Shown here: one piece after another, positions 43,637 to 55,365 of the stretch | Numbering within the stretch: the stretch's first letter is position 1 | How the letters are laid out: every line of letters starts with the position of its first letter | Assembly: GCF_018991925.1 (NCBI RefSeq) | Contig: NW_024756494.1 | Span: 1-64,000, forward strand | Length of the DNA stretch: 64,000 bases | DNA from: Homarus americanus | Taxonomy: Eukaryota; Arthropoda; Malacostraca; Decapoda; Nephropidae | Reading direction: 5' to 3' | Translations under genes and position numbers: made by a program | The notes under the pieces: model-generated | The model's input: only the letters and a program-made list of their open reading frames with translations | What the model was told of the DNA's origin: nothing | Databases searched by the model: none

Positions 43637-45697
43637 CTAATGGTGTGAAGGAGTTTCTTGAACACAGGTGAAAAGAAAGAGTGACAAAATGTGAAAAAAA
43701 AGTACAGAGTAAATATAATAAGTTTGGACAAAGTTATAATCTATACAAAGCCAATAGGTTTCACAAGCAACGATGAGCTTGGCGAAAATCCATGAATTTC
43801 ACATCACTGCATGACCACCGACCGACATAAGAATATAAGAACATGAGAACATAAGAAAATAAGGAGTCTGCAATAAGCCGGTTGGCCTGTGCATGGCAGC
43901 TCCTGTCAAGAGTTACTCCCACTCTCTATGATCCATGAATCTATCTAGCCTCCTTTTAAAACTTTCCAGAGTTCCCGCACTTACTACAAAGTTGCTAAGC
44001 TTGTTCCACTCGTCCACCACCCTATTTGTGAACCAGTTTCTTCCTATCTCCCTCCTAAACCTAAACTTATCCAACTTGAATCCATTGCTCAGAGTCCTAT
44101 CCTGCTCGGATATTATAAGAACTTTATCTATATCCCCTTTATTGATTCCTGTCACCCACTTAAATACTTCTATCATATCTCCCCGCACTCTTCGTCTTTC
44201 TAGGGAATGCAAGTTAAGTTTCTTTAACCTATCCTGATATGGAAGGTTTCTAAGTCCCGGAATCATTTTTGTCATTCTTCGCTGCACCGACTATAGTGAA
44301 TTTATATCCATTCTATAATAGGGGCACCAGAACTGAACCGCATAATCGAGGTGCGGCCTGACTAGCGCAAGATATAGTTGCAATAAGACCTCTGCACTCT
44401 TGTTACTTACACTTCTAGATATAAAACCCAATACTCTGTTTGCCTTATTTCGAACATTAACGCACTGTCTTATAACCTATTCTTTTTTTTACTAGGCAAT
44501 ATTCTTTGTATTTATCCTTTCACGGGCAAACTGAAAAAGTCTAAAAGGTAATTACTTTCACAATGAAACTAACTATGAAACTTTATGAAACAGCGTTTGC
44601 TTATGTCTCTCTCTATGGCGTAGAAGCCTATTAAATTAACACACACACACACTCTTGATAAATTTCAATATGTGTTCCTAATTTCTACATTTACTGTACA
44701 TAACAATAACAGACCATCTGACGCTCCCAGGAACACATCTGTGAATTCCTTGTTGACTTGTAGAGTCTTTTATAAACATTTAACTCTGATGCAGTGTTTT
44801 GGCCGTCCTCCTGTACATGATTATGTACATAACAACCACCGTAACAATAGTAGGACGCTAGGATATCAATCAGCATAGGAAACATCCACGTTATCATTGT
44901 ATCATTGTGAGTGTTTTCCACATACCTGCACGTTACATTCAAGGTGGGGACGCAGGTGTGAAGGCCTTGCCCAGCTTTAGGAATTTCTTAATTTTTTTTA
45001 TTTTAAAAGGTGAAGGTCTGGGGTAAGGAAACTCTTATTTTGTATTATTTTCAATTTCAAGGATCATAAACATTAATGTTAACTTTTATATTATTTATCA
45101 TATGGCTCCGTGATATTCGGCAAGGGTAGATTAGTGTCACAGTGGTAGCAGGTAATCGAGAAACCAACGCAACACTATTGGCGTCAACTCGTTGGGTAAA
45201 AGTTGCCCAAATTGTTAGAAAGAAACGTTAAATAATCACAGTCCACACCAATCAGGTCACTTGACATATTTTTGTTGGCGTCAATGTTATCAACACTAAT
45301 CAACACTAATCGCTCAAACATTACATGTTACCGACAATGTTGCGTTGGAGTGGATTCAGTTTAAGACGGTGAAACTGTTTTAATTTTATTTTATAATTCG
45401 TAGTCCCTTGTTGCTCTCTCTCCTAATTGCATGTCTCATTCTACTCTGTCAAAAGAAAACATAAACAAAGAAAAGTCCTGAATATACAATTGCGGCTCAG
45501 TGTTATGTAGTGCAGCACATTGGAAAAAAATACGAAGTTCCCAAACGCTTTCGTGTAATTAAAATCTGTAGGGATGAGTATTGAATGAGTAGTAGTAGTA
45601 GTAAAAAGGAATTGACCAGGATGAAGAAGGTTAAGTGGAATTATATGACTGACAATGCATATATTGAACGACCGGCGTCACATGTTCTATAGTCACT
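43637..45697. repeat. Tandem duplication, copy A
   Basis: Matches 45947-47735 almost base for base outside two LINE insertions. The boundaries are GGTGTGRAGG...TTTCTTGAACACAGG at the left and CTGTTCTATAGTCACT (CATGTTCTATAGTCACT here) at the right. This copy carries a CR1 insertion at 43828-44466 that copy B lacks. No gene is recognised. Short frames such as 44672-44878 are shared by both copies only through the duplication. Confidence 0.9.
43828..44466 (-). pseudogene. CR1-type LINE 3' fragment inserted in copy A
   Basis: The minus strand reads the thumb (KKLNLHSLERRRVRGDMIEV, REIGRNWFTNRVVDEWNKLS) and the tail with CTTATTTTCTTATGTTCTCA octamers. It is 5'-truncated within QCVNVRNKANRV. The matching empty site in copy B (about 46134-46152) shows that roughly 12 bp (ACTCGTACCTTTG region) was lost at insertion. 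Confidence 0.9.
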
Positions 45698-45698
45698 T

Positions 45699-45960
45699 CA
45701 ATATGAACTAACACTATTTTTATGTTATTACATAACAGGAAGTTTTAACCTAAAATTAAATTATGTGAATGGTGCAGATAATTCCAACTGACTGTGAAAA
45801 TTTGGGTCGCACAGGAAATGTTTACGAAGTATTTACGCAATCAGATGGATGTATGGCAAAATATTATAGTGTTTTGAATTCTCACAATTGACCTTTTAGC
45901 AGCCAAACCGTGAAGTTAATTCGGAGAGCGACTCAATAAAGACCAACTGGTGTGGAGGGG
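45699..45960. repeat. Interspersed repeat R2, copy 2
   Basis: Similar to 39459-39725. It lies between duplication copies A and B and overlaps the first bases of copy B. Confidence 0.8.
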
Positions 45961-47735
45961 TTTCTTGAACACAGGTGAAAAGAAAGAGTGACAAAATGTG
46001 AAAAAAAAAAGTACAGCGTAAATATAATAAGTTTGGACAAAGTTATAAACTATATAAAGCCAATAGGTTTCACAAGTAAAGATGAGCGTGGCGAAAATCC
46101 ATGAATTTAACATCACTGCATGACCACAGACCGACATACTCGTACCTTTGTCTTATAACCTATTATTTTTTTTAATACGCAATATTCTTTGTATTTATCC
46201 TTTCACGGGCAAACTGAAAAAGTCTAAAATGTAATTACTTTCACAATGAAACTAACTATGAAACTTTATGAAACAGCGTTTGCTTATGTCTCTCTCTATG
46301 GCGTAGAAGCCTATTAAATTAACACACACACACACACACTCTTGATAAATTTCAATATGTGTTCCTAATTTCTACATTTACTGTACATAACAATAACAGA
46401 CCATCTGACGCTCCCAGGAACACATCTGTGAATTCCTTGTTGACTTGTAGCGTCTTTTATAAACATTTAACTCTGATGCAATGTTTTGGCCATCCTCCTG
46501 TACATGATAATGTACATAATAACCACCGTAACAATAGTAGGACGCTAGGATATCAATTAGCATAGGAAACATCCACGTTATCATTGTATCATTGTGAGTG
46601 TTTTCCATTTATCTGCACGTTACATTCAAGGTCGTGACGCAGGTGTGAAGGCCTTTAGATTTTTTTTTTTTTTGAGGTGTAGGTCTGGGGTAAGGAAACT
46701 CTTATTTTGTATTATTTTTAGTTTCAAGGATCATAAACATTAATGTCAACTTTTATATTATTTATCATATGGCTCCGTGATATTCGGCAAGGGTAGATTA
46801 GTGTCACAGTGGTACCAGGTAATCGAGAAACCAACGCAACAATATTGGCGTCAACTCGTTGGATAAAAGTTGCCCAAATTGTTAGAAAGAAACTTTAAAT
46901 AATCACAGTCCACACCAATCAGGTCACTTGACATATTTTTGTTTGCGTCAATGATATCAACACTAATCGCTCAAACTTTTTCATGTAATATTGACAACAT
47001 TAGGGGAGATATGATAGAGGTGTACAAGTGGGTAAGTGGGATTAACAAGGGTGAAATGGAAGATGTTCTGAAGCTCAGTAATAACGAAATAACTAGAACA
47101 AATGGCTTTAAATTAGATAAATTCCGATTCAGAAAGGATATAGGTAAGCACTGGTTTGGTAATAGAGTTGTGGATATGTGGAATAGGCTACCGAGTGCTA
47201 TAGTAGGATCGGGGACGCTAGGGAGCTTCAAGACGAAGTTGGATAGGCACATGGAAGTGCTGGGATGGGTGTGAAAGGGATCTGCCCTGTATGGGCCAGT
47301 CGGCCTCCTGCACTATCCCACTTTCTTATGTTCTTATGTTCTTATAACACTTGCCACGATACATGTTACCGACAATGTTGCGTTGGAGTGGATTCAGTTT
47401 AAGACGGTGAAACTGTTTTAATTTTATTTTATAAATCGTAGTCCCTTGTTGCTCTGTCTCCTAATTGCGTGTCTCATTCTACTCTGTCAAAAGAAAACAT
47501 AAACAAAGAAAACTCCTGAATATACAATTGCAGCTCAGTGTTATGTAGTGCAGCACATTGGAAAAAAATACGAAATTCCAAAACGCTTCCGTGTAATTAA
47601 CATCTGTAGGGATGAGTATTGAATGAGTAGTAGTAGTAGTAAAAAGGAATTGACCAGGATGAAGAACATTAAGTAGAATTATATGACTGACAGTGCATAT
47701 ATTGAACGACCGGCGTCACCTGTTCTATAGTCACT
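45947..47735. repeat. Tandem duplication, copy B
   Basis: Partner of 43637-45697. It lacks the CR1 of copy A but carries its own CR1 insertion at 46990-47350. Other differences are scattered substitutions and small indels, such as the length of a T run near 46660. Confidence 0.9.
46990..47350 (+). pseudogene. CR1-type LINE 3' fragment inserted in copy B
   Basis: Reads RGDMIEVYKWVSGINKGEME, LDKFRFRKDIGKHWFGNRVV and the stop, then the tail ending CTTATGTTCTTATGTTCTTAT. Its sequence is very close to the 3' end of the full-length CR1 at 22675-23011, so it is a severely 5'-truncated copy of that same subfamily. Confidence 0.9.
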
Positions 47736-47747
47736 AACATTATTAAG

Positions 47748-47826
<79 letters not shown>

Positions 47827-48213
47827 CTGGCTTAGGAACATCGTTGTTCACGTAAACAAATGAACGCAAGACTTGACACGACTCACGCCCCAGCAGGAAT
47901 CATCTCGACCTTTTGATCGCCAAACACAAACGGGAAAAACAAAAACAAAATTAATCCTAACTGACCACTTTCACTTAACAGCCAGACTTGTGCAGGAGAC
48001 GTTTGTGGCACCGGTAATCATAATAAAATCATAATAAGATAATGTGACATAAAATTTCCGCCTTACTTATCGTTCTTCAGATTCGAATTACATTTTAAGT
48101 TCTTGTATTAAAATCTTTATAACTGGTTATAACGATATTAGTTCACTATAGCTCGTACGTAATTTTAACCCACTTATTGATATGGGACACTTTAATACTA
48201 TACTGTACTGTCT
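47736..48213. other. (CA)n array and unassigned sequence
   Basis: A (CA)n run occupies 47751-47821. The rest shows no recognised gene. Confidence 0.6.
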
Positions 48214-49110
48214 TTCCCCAGGAGTCAGTACTAGGCCCACTCTTGTTCATAATCTACATAAACGATCTAGATACTGAGATCAGCAGTGACATAAGCAAGT
48301 TTGCGGATGACACCAAAATAGGGCGGCAGATTAATTCAGGGCAGGATGCAAATGCATTACAGGAGGATCTAAATAAACTGCAGGGGTGATCTGAAAAATG
48401 GCAAATTAAATTCAACACCAGCAAGTGCAGCGTACTTAATATTGGAAGAACAAATACTGACAATGTATACAGCCTTAACAACATCAACCTAGAGAAGTCG
48501 ACTTGTGAAAGAGACCTAGGGGTACTTGTAAGCCCGGACCTACGGCCTAGAAAACAGTGCGTTAATGTTCGAATTAAGGCAAACAGAGCATTGGGTTTTA
48601 TATCTAGAAATGTAAGTAATAAGAGTGCAAAGGTCTTATTGCAACTATATCTTGCGCTAGTCAGACCGCACGTCGATTATGCGGTTCAGTTTTTGTGCCC
48701 CTATTATAGAATGGATATAAATTCACTAGAGTCGGTGCAGCGAAGAATAACGAAAATGATTCCGGGACTTAGAAACCTTCCATATCAGGATAGGTTAAAG
48801 AAACTTAACTTGCATTCCCTAGAAAGACGAAGAGTGCGGGGAGAAATGATAGAAGTATTCAAGTGGGTGAAAGGAATCAATAAAGAGGATATAGATAAAG
48901 TTCTTATAATATCCGAGCAGGATAGGACTCGGAGCAACGGATTTAAGTTGGATAAGTTTAGGTTCAGGAGGGAGATAGGAAGAAACTGGTTCACAAATAG
49001 GGTGGTGGACGAGTGGAACAAGCTTAGCAACTTTGTAGTAAGTACTGGAACTCTGGAAAGTTTCAAAAGGAGGCTAGATAGATTCATGGATGATGGAGAG
49101 TTGTAGTAAC
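48214..49110 (+). pseudogene. CR1-type LINE 3' fragment, split by a gypsy element
   Basis: Starts in the RT ([20 protein letters not shown]), with SKFADDTKIGRQINSGQDAN, a stop at LQG*, then ERDLGVLVSPDLRP and a long thumb frame (to 49106). The last 70 bp of this same LINE tail lie at 54835-54905, beyond the inserted gypsy element. Confidence 0.88.
49106..49110. other. Target-site duplication GTAAC (left)
   Basis: GTAAC immediately left of the LTR start at 49111. The same five bases lie at 54835-54839. In other CR1 copies the sequence reads GTAGTAACTCTCGACAGG once, so the duplication arose on insertion. Confidence 0.9.
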
Positions 49111-49396
49111 TGAAGGTTCCAAGTGTTCCCTGAAGAATGCAGTGATGGGTAGGGAAACACCGGGTAACACTGAAGTCCGTTTATTAAAGGATAGGAGAAA
49201 TACAAGTGGGGACTAGCGTGCGCCATGCACGGCTCACACAGTCAGATTGAGACTGCCTTGCCATATGGCAGCCTCGGGGCAATGTGCCACATAACGTGCA
49301 GTGTTGCCACGTAATTATATACATAGATGCTACTCGGCACAGTAGCTTATATACAAGGTTGCTACTCGGCACAGTAGCATAGATACATAACCTACA
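49111..49396 (-). repeat. 3' LTR of the gag-pol gypsy element
   Basis: 286 bp, TG...CA ends on the coding strand. Compared with 54548-54834 it shows only a few single-base differences and one indel. Confidence 0.93.
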
Positions 49397-50200
49397 TCTC
49401 CCTCCCCCCTCACGCTCATAGTCTTTGTCTTGAGCGGACTTCTTAGTCCTAAGTCGCTCCGAGCGTCGAGGTGTACTGTGGGGCGGATCCTCGTGAGGTG
49501 TAGGGGACTCGTCCTCGGTCAGGGGGCCAGCAGCAGGGGGTGGGACTGGCCGGAGGAAGCGGCGGTTCCTCCACCAGACACGGCCGCTCGGCATCCTGAC
49601 CTTGTAGTCCCGCGACCGGCCGACGCCCATCACTATGCCCACCTTGTCCCAACGTGTCGTCGTCGGGTCCTGGACGCGGATAAGGGCACCAATCTCCACT
49701 GGCTGAAGAGGGCGGGCACGGTCGTCATACCGAGCCTTGGCGTCCTGGGCACGTGAAGCGGCGCGGCGGTCGCAGCTCTCGGCTTTGGTCTGCCAGTCCT
49801 TCGCAAAGGCCTTGGCGTGTGCAGGAACACAAGAGTGGAGAGGGTGACCATACAAGATCTGGGCAGGGGAGCGCCCTGTGTGGGTAGGAGTATTACGTAA
49901 CTCCAGGAGTCCTTTGTCATACGCCTCACAGTCTATGTTGCCTGAAGGGGCCACCTTTAGGATGAGGTGCTTGACTGTCTTGACCGCAGCCTCAGCATGG
50001 CCGTTTGACTGTGGGTAGTGGGGTGTTGACACGATGTGGCGGACTCCCCAACGCTCCAGGAATCCTGTGAAGTCCCGGCTGGTGAACTGTGGCCCACCGT
50101 CCGTCCGCAGACGTACGGGGACGCCCAGGTCACGAAAGAGGTGCCGGAAGTGGCGAATGGTGGCCGCGGACGTCGTGTCCGAGCCACAGATTACCACCAC
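49184..50200 (-). pseudogene. gypsy integrase C-terminal part
   Basis: Continues the pol frame after an in-frame TAG at 50201-50203. It contains the second and third integrase catalytic positions (RLRTDGGPQFTSRDF with D; HAEAAVKTVKHL with E), a linker, and a C-terminal domain with VGIVMGVGRSRDYKVRMPSG and WWRNRRFLRPV, of the GPY/F type. The frame runs on through the polypurine tract into the 3' LTR, ending at 49184, so the true C-terminus is about residue 250 of this part. Confidence 0.9.
49397..49412 (-). other. Polypurine tract
   Basis: On the minus strand GAGGGGGGAGGGAGA lies directly before the 3' LTR. Confidence 0.8.
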
Positions 50201-53200
50201 AGGCTAGCCAGAGAGTCGGTCGGCGACAACGAGGAAATGTTTCCCAGCTGTGCTGAAGAAATTAGCCGACACGGACTCGAAGGGCCTGGTGGGTTCGTCG
50301 TCGCACAAGAGGGGCTCCTGCTGTTGACTGGGCTGCATGATCTGGCACGGCTCACAGGCACGGACCGTATTGACGATATCCGCGTCAATGCCGGGCCAGT
50401 ACACAGCCTGCCTTGCGCGGCGCTTGGTGGCCTCTGCACCACGATGGCTGTCGTGTAAGCGGGCCAGAACGCGACGACGGAGAGCTGCAGGGACAACTAC
50501 ACGGGCACCGTACAGGACGAGGTCCCCATCTGCGTAGAGGTCCTCACGTATCTTCCAATACGGGCGTAGGGCGTTGTGGAGGTCAAAACGTTCGCGAGGG
50601 AACCCAGTCCTCACACTCTCCAAGAGCTGAGTGTAGGAGGGGTCGTCGCGTGCCGCGGTCCGTAGTTCCTCAAGGGCCAGATCGCTGTCGGGTCGCGACA
50701 CTGAGGCCTGGGTGCTGGCTAGGGACTGTACGGCCTGCAAGGTGACGATGTTGCTGATGGAGAAACCGGCCTCGGTGCTGAGCATCTCGTCTTCAGGTGT
50801 AGGGCGGCTGACTGTGGAGCGGGAGAGGGCATCCAGGATGCACAACTCCTTACCTGCGCGCCAAGCCGCGGTGAAGACGAAGGCCAAAATCTTCTCCTTC
50901 AGGCGCTGGAGGCGGGGATTCTCGATGGCGTCCAGCGAATAGTGATTAAGAATGGGGACCAAGGGCCTGTGGTCTGTGATGAGGTCGAAGTGCTGTAGGC
51001 CAATCAAGTAAAATTTGCACTTCGATAAGGCCCATACCACTGCCAGCAGTTCCAGCTCGATGGTAGCGTAGCGAGACTCAGCATAGGTGAGGAAGCGAGA
51101 GCCACACTGTACGAGCCGGTACTTTCCTCCACCGTGATCCTGGAGAAGGGCGTAACCACCCCAGTACAGGCGCGAGGCGTCTGTCTGGAGGACGGTGGGG
51201 AGCGCTGGGTCGAAAGTAGCAAGGATAGGTGGACTTGACAGGGCCTCCTTCACCTTTTGAAAGGCGAGGTCGTGGTCAGGGGTCCACGTGAAAGTCCTCT
51301 TGGGGCTCATCAGGGGGCGAAGAGGCCCGGCAGCGGCGGAGACGTCAGGAGAAAATTCTGCCAGCTGGTTCACCAGGCCCATGAAAGACCTGAGATCCGT
51401 AAGGGTGGCAGGTTTTGCAAAGTCCGCTATGGCACGAACTTTCTCCGGGTCTGCAGCAATGCCATCCCTTGAGAGTCGGTAGCCGCAGAAGGACACTGCA
51501 GGTGCGGCCAAGACGAACTTCTCGGCATTCAGAGTGATGCTGTGCGTCCTACACCTGGTCAGTACCTCGTCGATGTGGCGAAGGTGCGTCAGGTAGTCCT
51601 CATCGTAGAGGAGGACGTCATCCACTACCTTCACGCAGTTGGTCACGCCTTGAAGTGCCATGTCACCACGGAGACAGAAGGCGTCCCCCGTAGCAGCGAA
51701 TCCCATAGGGCCACGGCAGTAGCGGAAGCGTCCGTAAGGCGTGATGAAAGTGGTCACTGGCTGATCCTCCTTCTTCAGTGGGATCTGCCAGTAACCACAG
51801 AGGGCGACCATCGTCGAGAAGTGCCGTACCTTCGGATCCACACTCCGTATAGCTGCAAAAGGTGTGGGTGAAGGGTGGGCAGGACAGGACACCTGGCTGT
51901 CAAGCTTGGACAAGTCGGTAGTAATTCGCACACCACCGTTAGACTTAGCCACAGCGACTAGAGGGTGGCACCAAGGGGACGGGTCGTCACCAACGGGTAC
52001 GATGATACCCTGGGCCACCATGGAATCCAGTTCCTTCTTGACTGAATCCCTGAAGGCGAGAGGGATCAACCGGGGAGTGTGTATGGCAAACGGCTGTGCA
52101 TCTTCCCGCAGGTGTATCCTCATAGGCGGACCCGCCATAGCCTTCAGTGGCGCGGTCCGTAGGGCCTCCTTCGTCACCAGCACATCCGAGTACTCCTTCA
52201 GGAAGTAGGCCCTTGCGGCTGAAGGAGACGTCTCGCTGTGAAGAGGAAGCAGCCGTGACTTGGGTGGAGGCGGGGCGGGAGTGGACGCAGGTTCTGGGCC
52301 GCTCTGTGCGGCAGCGCCAGGCGCGTCGCTCGGTGATTCACGCACCCTGCTGGCGGTGTACCGAGCAGCTGGGATCTGTTCAGGAAAGTCTCTGGACACC
52401 ACGCCTAACTCCTTGCAGTGCTCCCACGACAACAAGGGTGTAGCGAGAGTAGGCTGCACGTCGATCCATCCGTGACACGACCTGTCGCCATAAGTGATCT
52501 CCGCTTGAAAGGAGCCCACAGCATCTGGCATCTGGGAACCGTCAGCATTGTAGTACTGCAGCTGCGGCGGTGGTCCCAGGTCGCGTTTGGTGAGGCCCAG
52601 TTTCTGGTGGTGCTTCAGGTCTATCACCGTAGTATCAGCGCCGGTGTCCGGTATCACCTCGATGTGACCCGACACATCACCGTGTGTGACGGCGACGCGG
52701 ATGGTAGGGGAAGGGGTAGCCCTGGGGCGTGTGGTCGATTCCACCCTCCTGATGTGACTCAGCTGCTGCTTGGGGCTGTGTAGGCCATCTGAAGGGGGAT
52801 GCGTGCAAACCACCCCGAGGGAAGCGCGCTGCTTTCCTCCTCGTCTCGGGCTTTTGGGCTTGGGTTGGCGGCAGCACTTGTCGTAGTGTCCATAACGACC
52901 GCAGGCCTGACACTTGCGGCCTCCTGCAGGGCACCTGTCTGTGTTAGACCAATGGCCCTTACGGTCACATCCACGAAACATGGCGTCGGCGGCCGGGCAT
53001 GTCTTGGGGCCATGCTGCTTTCCACAGCTGCCACAGGAAGCACTAGGCGGAGGCGTGGAAGAACGTGCGGCAGCCTTCACGTTGTTGCCCGCCTTCTTAT
53101 CCTTCTTGTATTGTGAGATAGCTCTCACAGCAGGTGGGGCCCGTAAGGCAGAGGTGGCGGACTTGGTGGCCTCGTACGACCGACATTCAGTCACTACCAC

Positions 53201-53677
53201 CTGGAGTGTGGAGGAAACGTCCAGGGGGATGAGTCGCTGCACCAACTCTTCGTGCCTGACACCTGTCAAGATCCCGTGCTTGATCCAGGCTTCCTCACAT
53301 TCCCGGCTGTGCGCCTTGCAGACGTCGATCTCCTCTGACAAACTCTTCAAGCGTACAAAAAAGTCGTCAAAGGATTCGTTCTCCACCTGCTTGCAGCTGG
53401 TGAAGGCGCGGCGACGCAAAGCCTCGTTATTCCGACCTTTAACGTGCTCCTGTAAAAGGTCGAGCACATCCGTCACTGAAGATGTAGAATCGGGAGGCAC
53501 TTGCAACGTGTGCTCCAAAACTCTCTGGGTCTCCAGCGACAAACACATCCACAGTTGGATGAGCTGTTTGTTTGGAGGCATGCTGTCAAGGTCTACCATC
53601 GTGGAGTAATCTGTCCAACGCCGCCTCCACTCACGAAAAAGCTGAAACGTGACGTCTGGTGAGAGGGCGGGTGGGGG
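50201..53677 (-). pseudogene. gypsy gag-pol: gag, protease, RT, RNase H, integrase N-part
   Basis: One frame of more than 1130 codons between two stops. Counting from the methionine at 53599: gag core (~1-160), zinc-knuckle cysteines (CGSCGKQHGPKTC ~189-201; CQACGRYGHYDKCC ~230-243), protease VIPDTGADTTVID (~315-327), RT (~470-710) with VVDDVLLYDED (~658-668), RNase H with LQTDASRLYWGG and LITDHRPLVPIL, the H2C2 integrase zinc finger (LHDSHRGAEATKRRAR ... CEPC), and the start of the integrase core. RT motif A reads FSTMVALCGYWQ, with V at the catalytic aspartate (~598). The first integrase position reads SANFF, with N in place of D. Reverse transcription and integration by this copy's own enzymes are therefore unlikely. 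Confidence 0.93.
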
Positions 53678-54019
53678 TTAAACAGATGCCTTGGGAGCTG
53701 TTGGAGTAGCAAGAGTGCCTGGAGGAAGCTGGTGTGGTGGAGGAGGGAGGGTACTGGCGCCTTGGTGCGCGAGTGAGGGAGGGTGGGTTAGCGCCAGGGT
53801 CGCCAATATTGCATCAAAGCGCGCCTTTTCCTCCTCTCTTCGTATCTCCTCCCTCTGAAATTCCATCACTCTGCGTCGCTCGTCCCGGTTGTCCATCCAC
53901 CTCAGAATTGTGGCAATATCCGTCACTGGAGGTGGAGGATGAGAGTCTGCGCCCGGTGAAGGGGGAGGTGGTGGGGATTCGTGTCTCCCATCTTGACGTT
54001 GTCCCTTCTTATCGCCCAT
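53678..54019 (-). pseudogene. gypsy gag N-terminal part
   Basis: From the ATG at 54019 (MGDKKGQRQDG): a Pro-rich N-terminus, then ILRWMDNRDERRRVMEFQRE, a charged coiled-coil-like segment, and a second Pro-rich region. It ends at an in-frame TAA (53678-53680) in the same register as the rest of gag-pol, so one stop codon alone separates it from the following gag core (FREWRRRWTDYSTM). The leader between the LTR and this ATG has no further ORF. Confidence 0.85.
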
Positions 54020-54528
54020 TTTAGTGTGTGCATGGACTGCACTGTTTAGTACATAAAGTGGCGCATCAACAGCTCGAACCACATATATATGACATAAACA
54101 GCGCAGAAATAACGCATAGAGTCCACTGTTCTGTCCGTGAGTGAGTGCGTGCGTGCGTGTGTGTGTGTGTGTCTGAGACAGCAGATGCACTCCGTGGTGG
54201 CCTTACTGCCGGTGGCTAGAGCCGCCGTGGGGGTGAGAACGTTAGTGCCTCCCCGGATGTCACACGAGAAGGGTGTACGCCTGCGTGCTCCGTGGGTACC
54301 ACAAAAAAAAAACATGCCAATGCTCAACTCTCAGCTCTAGACACACTAATACACTGACACTAACACTGCCACCGTCACTAAAAAGCACTGTGACAGCCCA
54401 ACACTGCACATCGTGGCGAAACACAACACAACACACACAACACATGAAGAGTCGACGCGCACATCACATCGCCGGCAGTCGCACATTGCCGGCTAACTGT
54501 CCATTGTTCACACACTTGTAAGTCCACA

Positions 54529-54547
54529 GATCCTAGTCACTGCGCCA
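54529..54547 (-). other. Primer-binding site of the gag-pol gypsy element
   Basis: On the minus strand TGGCGCAGTGACTAGGATC follows the 5' LTR directly. The first nine bases resemble the serine-tRNA-type PBS of 17.6/297-like elements; the tRNA identity is an inference. Confidence 0.7.
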
Positions 54548-54834
54548 TGAAGGTTCCAAGTGTTCCCTGAAGAATGCAGTGATGGGTAGGGAAACGCCGG
54601 GTAACACTGAAGTCCGTTTATTAAAGGATAGGAGAAATACAAGTGGGGATTAGCGTGTGCCATGCACGGCTCACACAGTCAGACTGAGACTGCCTTGCCA
54701 TATGGCAGCCTCCGGGCAATGTTGCCACATAACGTGCAGTGTTGCCACGTAATAATATACATAGATGCTACTCGGCACAGTAGCTTATATACAAGGTTGC
54801 TACTCGGCACAGTAGCATAGATACATAACCTACA
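54548..54834 (-). repeat. 5' LTR of the gag-pol gypsy element
   Basis: 287 bp, partner of 49111-49396. Confidence 0.93.
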
Positions 54835-54910
54835 GTAACTCTCGACAGGAGCTGCCATGCACAGGCCAACCGGCCTATTGCAGACCCCTTATTTTCTTAT
54901 GTTCTTATTA
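54835..54910 (+). mobile_element. Severed CR1 tail beyond the gypsy insertion
   Basis: Begins with the GTAAC target duplication and continues TCTCGACAGGAGCTGCCATG...CTTATTTTCTTATG, which is exactly the 3' tail missing from the LINE at 48214-49110. Confidence 0.93.
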
Positions 54911-55365
54911 AAAACATCACTTTTACCACTAACATAAGTATTATCTATATTATCAACATCACCACCAACACAATAACTTCAGTACCATTAAAAAATTTCA
55001 ACATCACTAGTATATGTAATATGAGTACTGCCATCATCACCAACATTAAGAACATCAACGGTACTATTAAAATAAGCCTTACCAACATCACTAACATTTA
55101 GAGCATCATTGGTACTAATAAAATAATCCTTAACATCATCACCAACATTAAGAACATCAACGGTACCACTAAAATAAACCTTACCAACATCACCAACATC
55201 AAAAACATCGACGTTACCACTAAAATAAACCTTACCAACATCACCAACATTAAGAACATCAACGGTACTACTAAAATAAACCTTACCAATATCACCAACA
55301 TCAAAAACGTCAACGTTACAACTAAAATAAACCTTATCAACATCACCGAAAGCACAATAACAAAG
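54911..55365. repeat. AACATCACCAACATTAAGAA minisatellite
   Basis: Irregular tandem units of about 60 bp built from AACATCACCAACAT, a variable AAGAACATCAACG part and GTACCACTAAAATAAACCTT. The minus-strand frame (KVYFSGNVDVFDVGDVG-like repeats) stays open over about 140 codons. A coding role cannot be excluded, but no start, splice or domain context supports it. Confidence 0.85.

Larger units (their letters stand above)
49111..54834 (-). mobile_element. Ty3/gypsy retrotransposon with gag-pol, inactivated
   Basis: A 5.72-kb element in minus orientation: LTRs of 286-287 bp (TGTAGGTTATG...CCTTCA on the coding strand), a PBS, one long gag-pol frame interrupted by two isolated in-frame stops, a polypurine tract and 5-bp target duplications (GTAAC). 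The GC content of its coding part is clearly higher than that of the surroundings. No envelope gene is seen. Catalytic aspartates of RT motif A and of the integrase are replaced. The LTRs are nearly identical, so insertion is recent compared with the CR1 it interrupts. Confidence 0.93.

Noticed and set aside
44672..46608. Frames of 68-83 codons shared by 44.7 and 46.4 kb
   Set aside because: They are shared only because the region is a recent tandem duplication, which is not evidence of coding selection.
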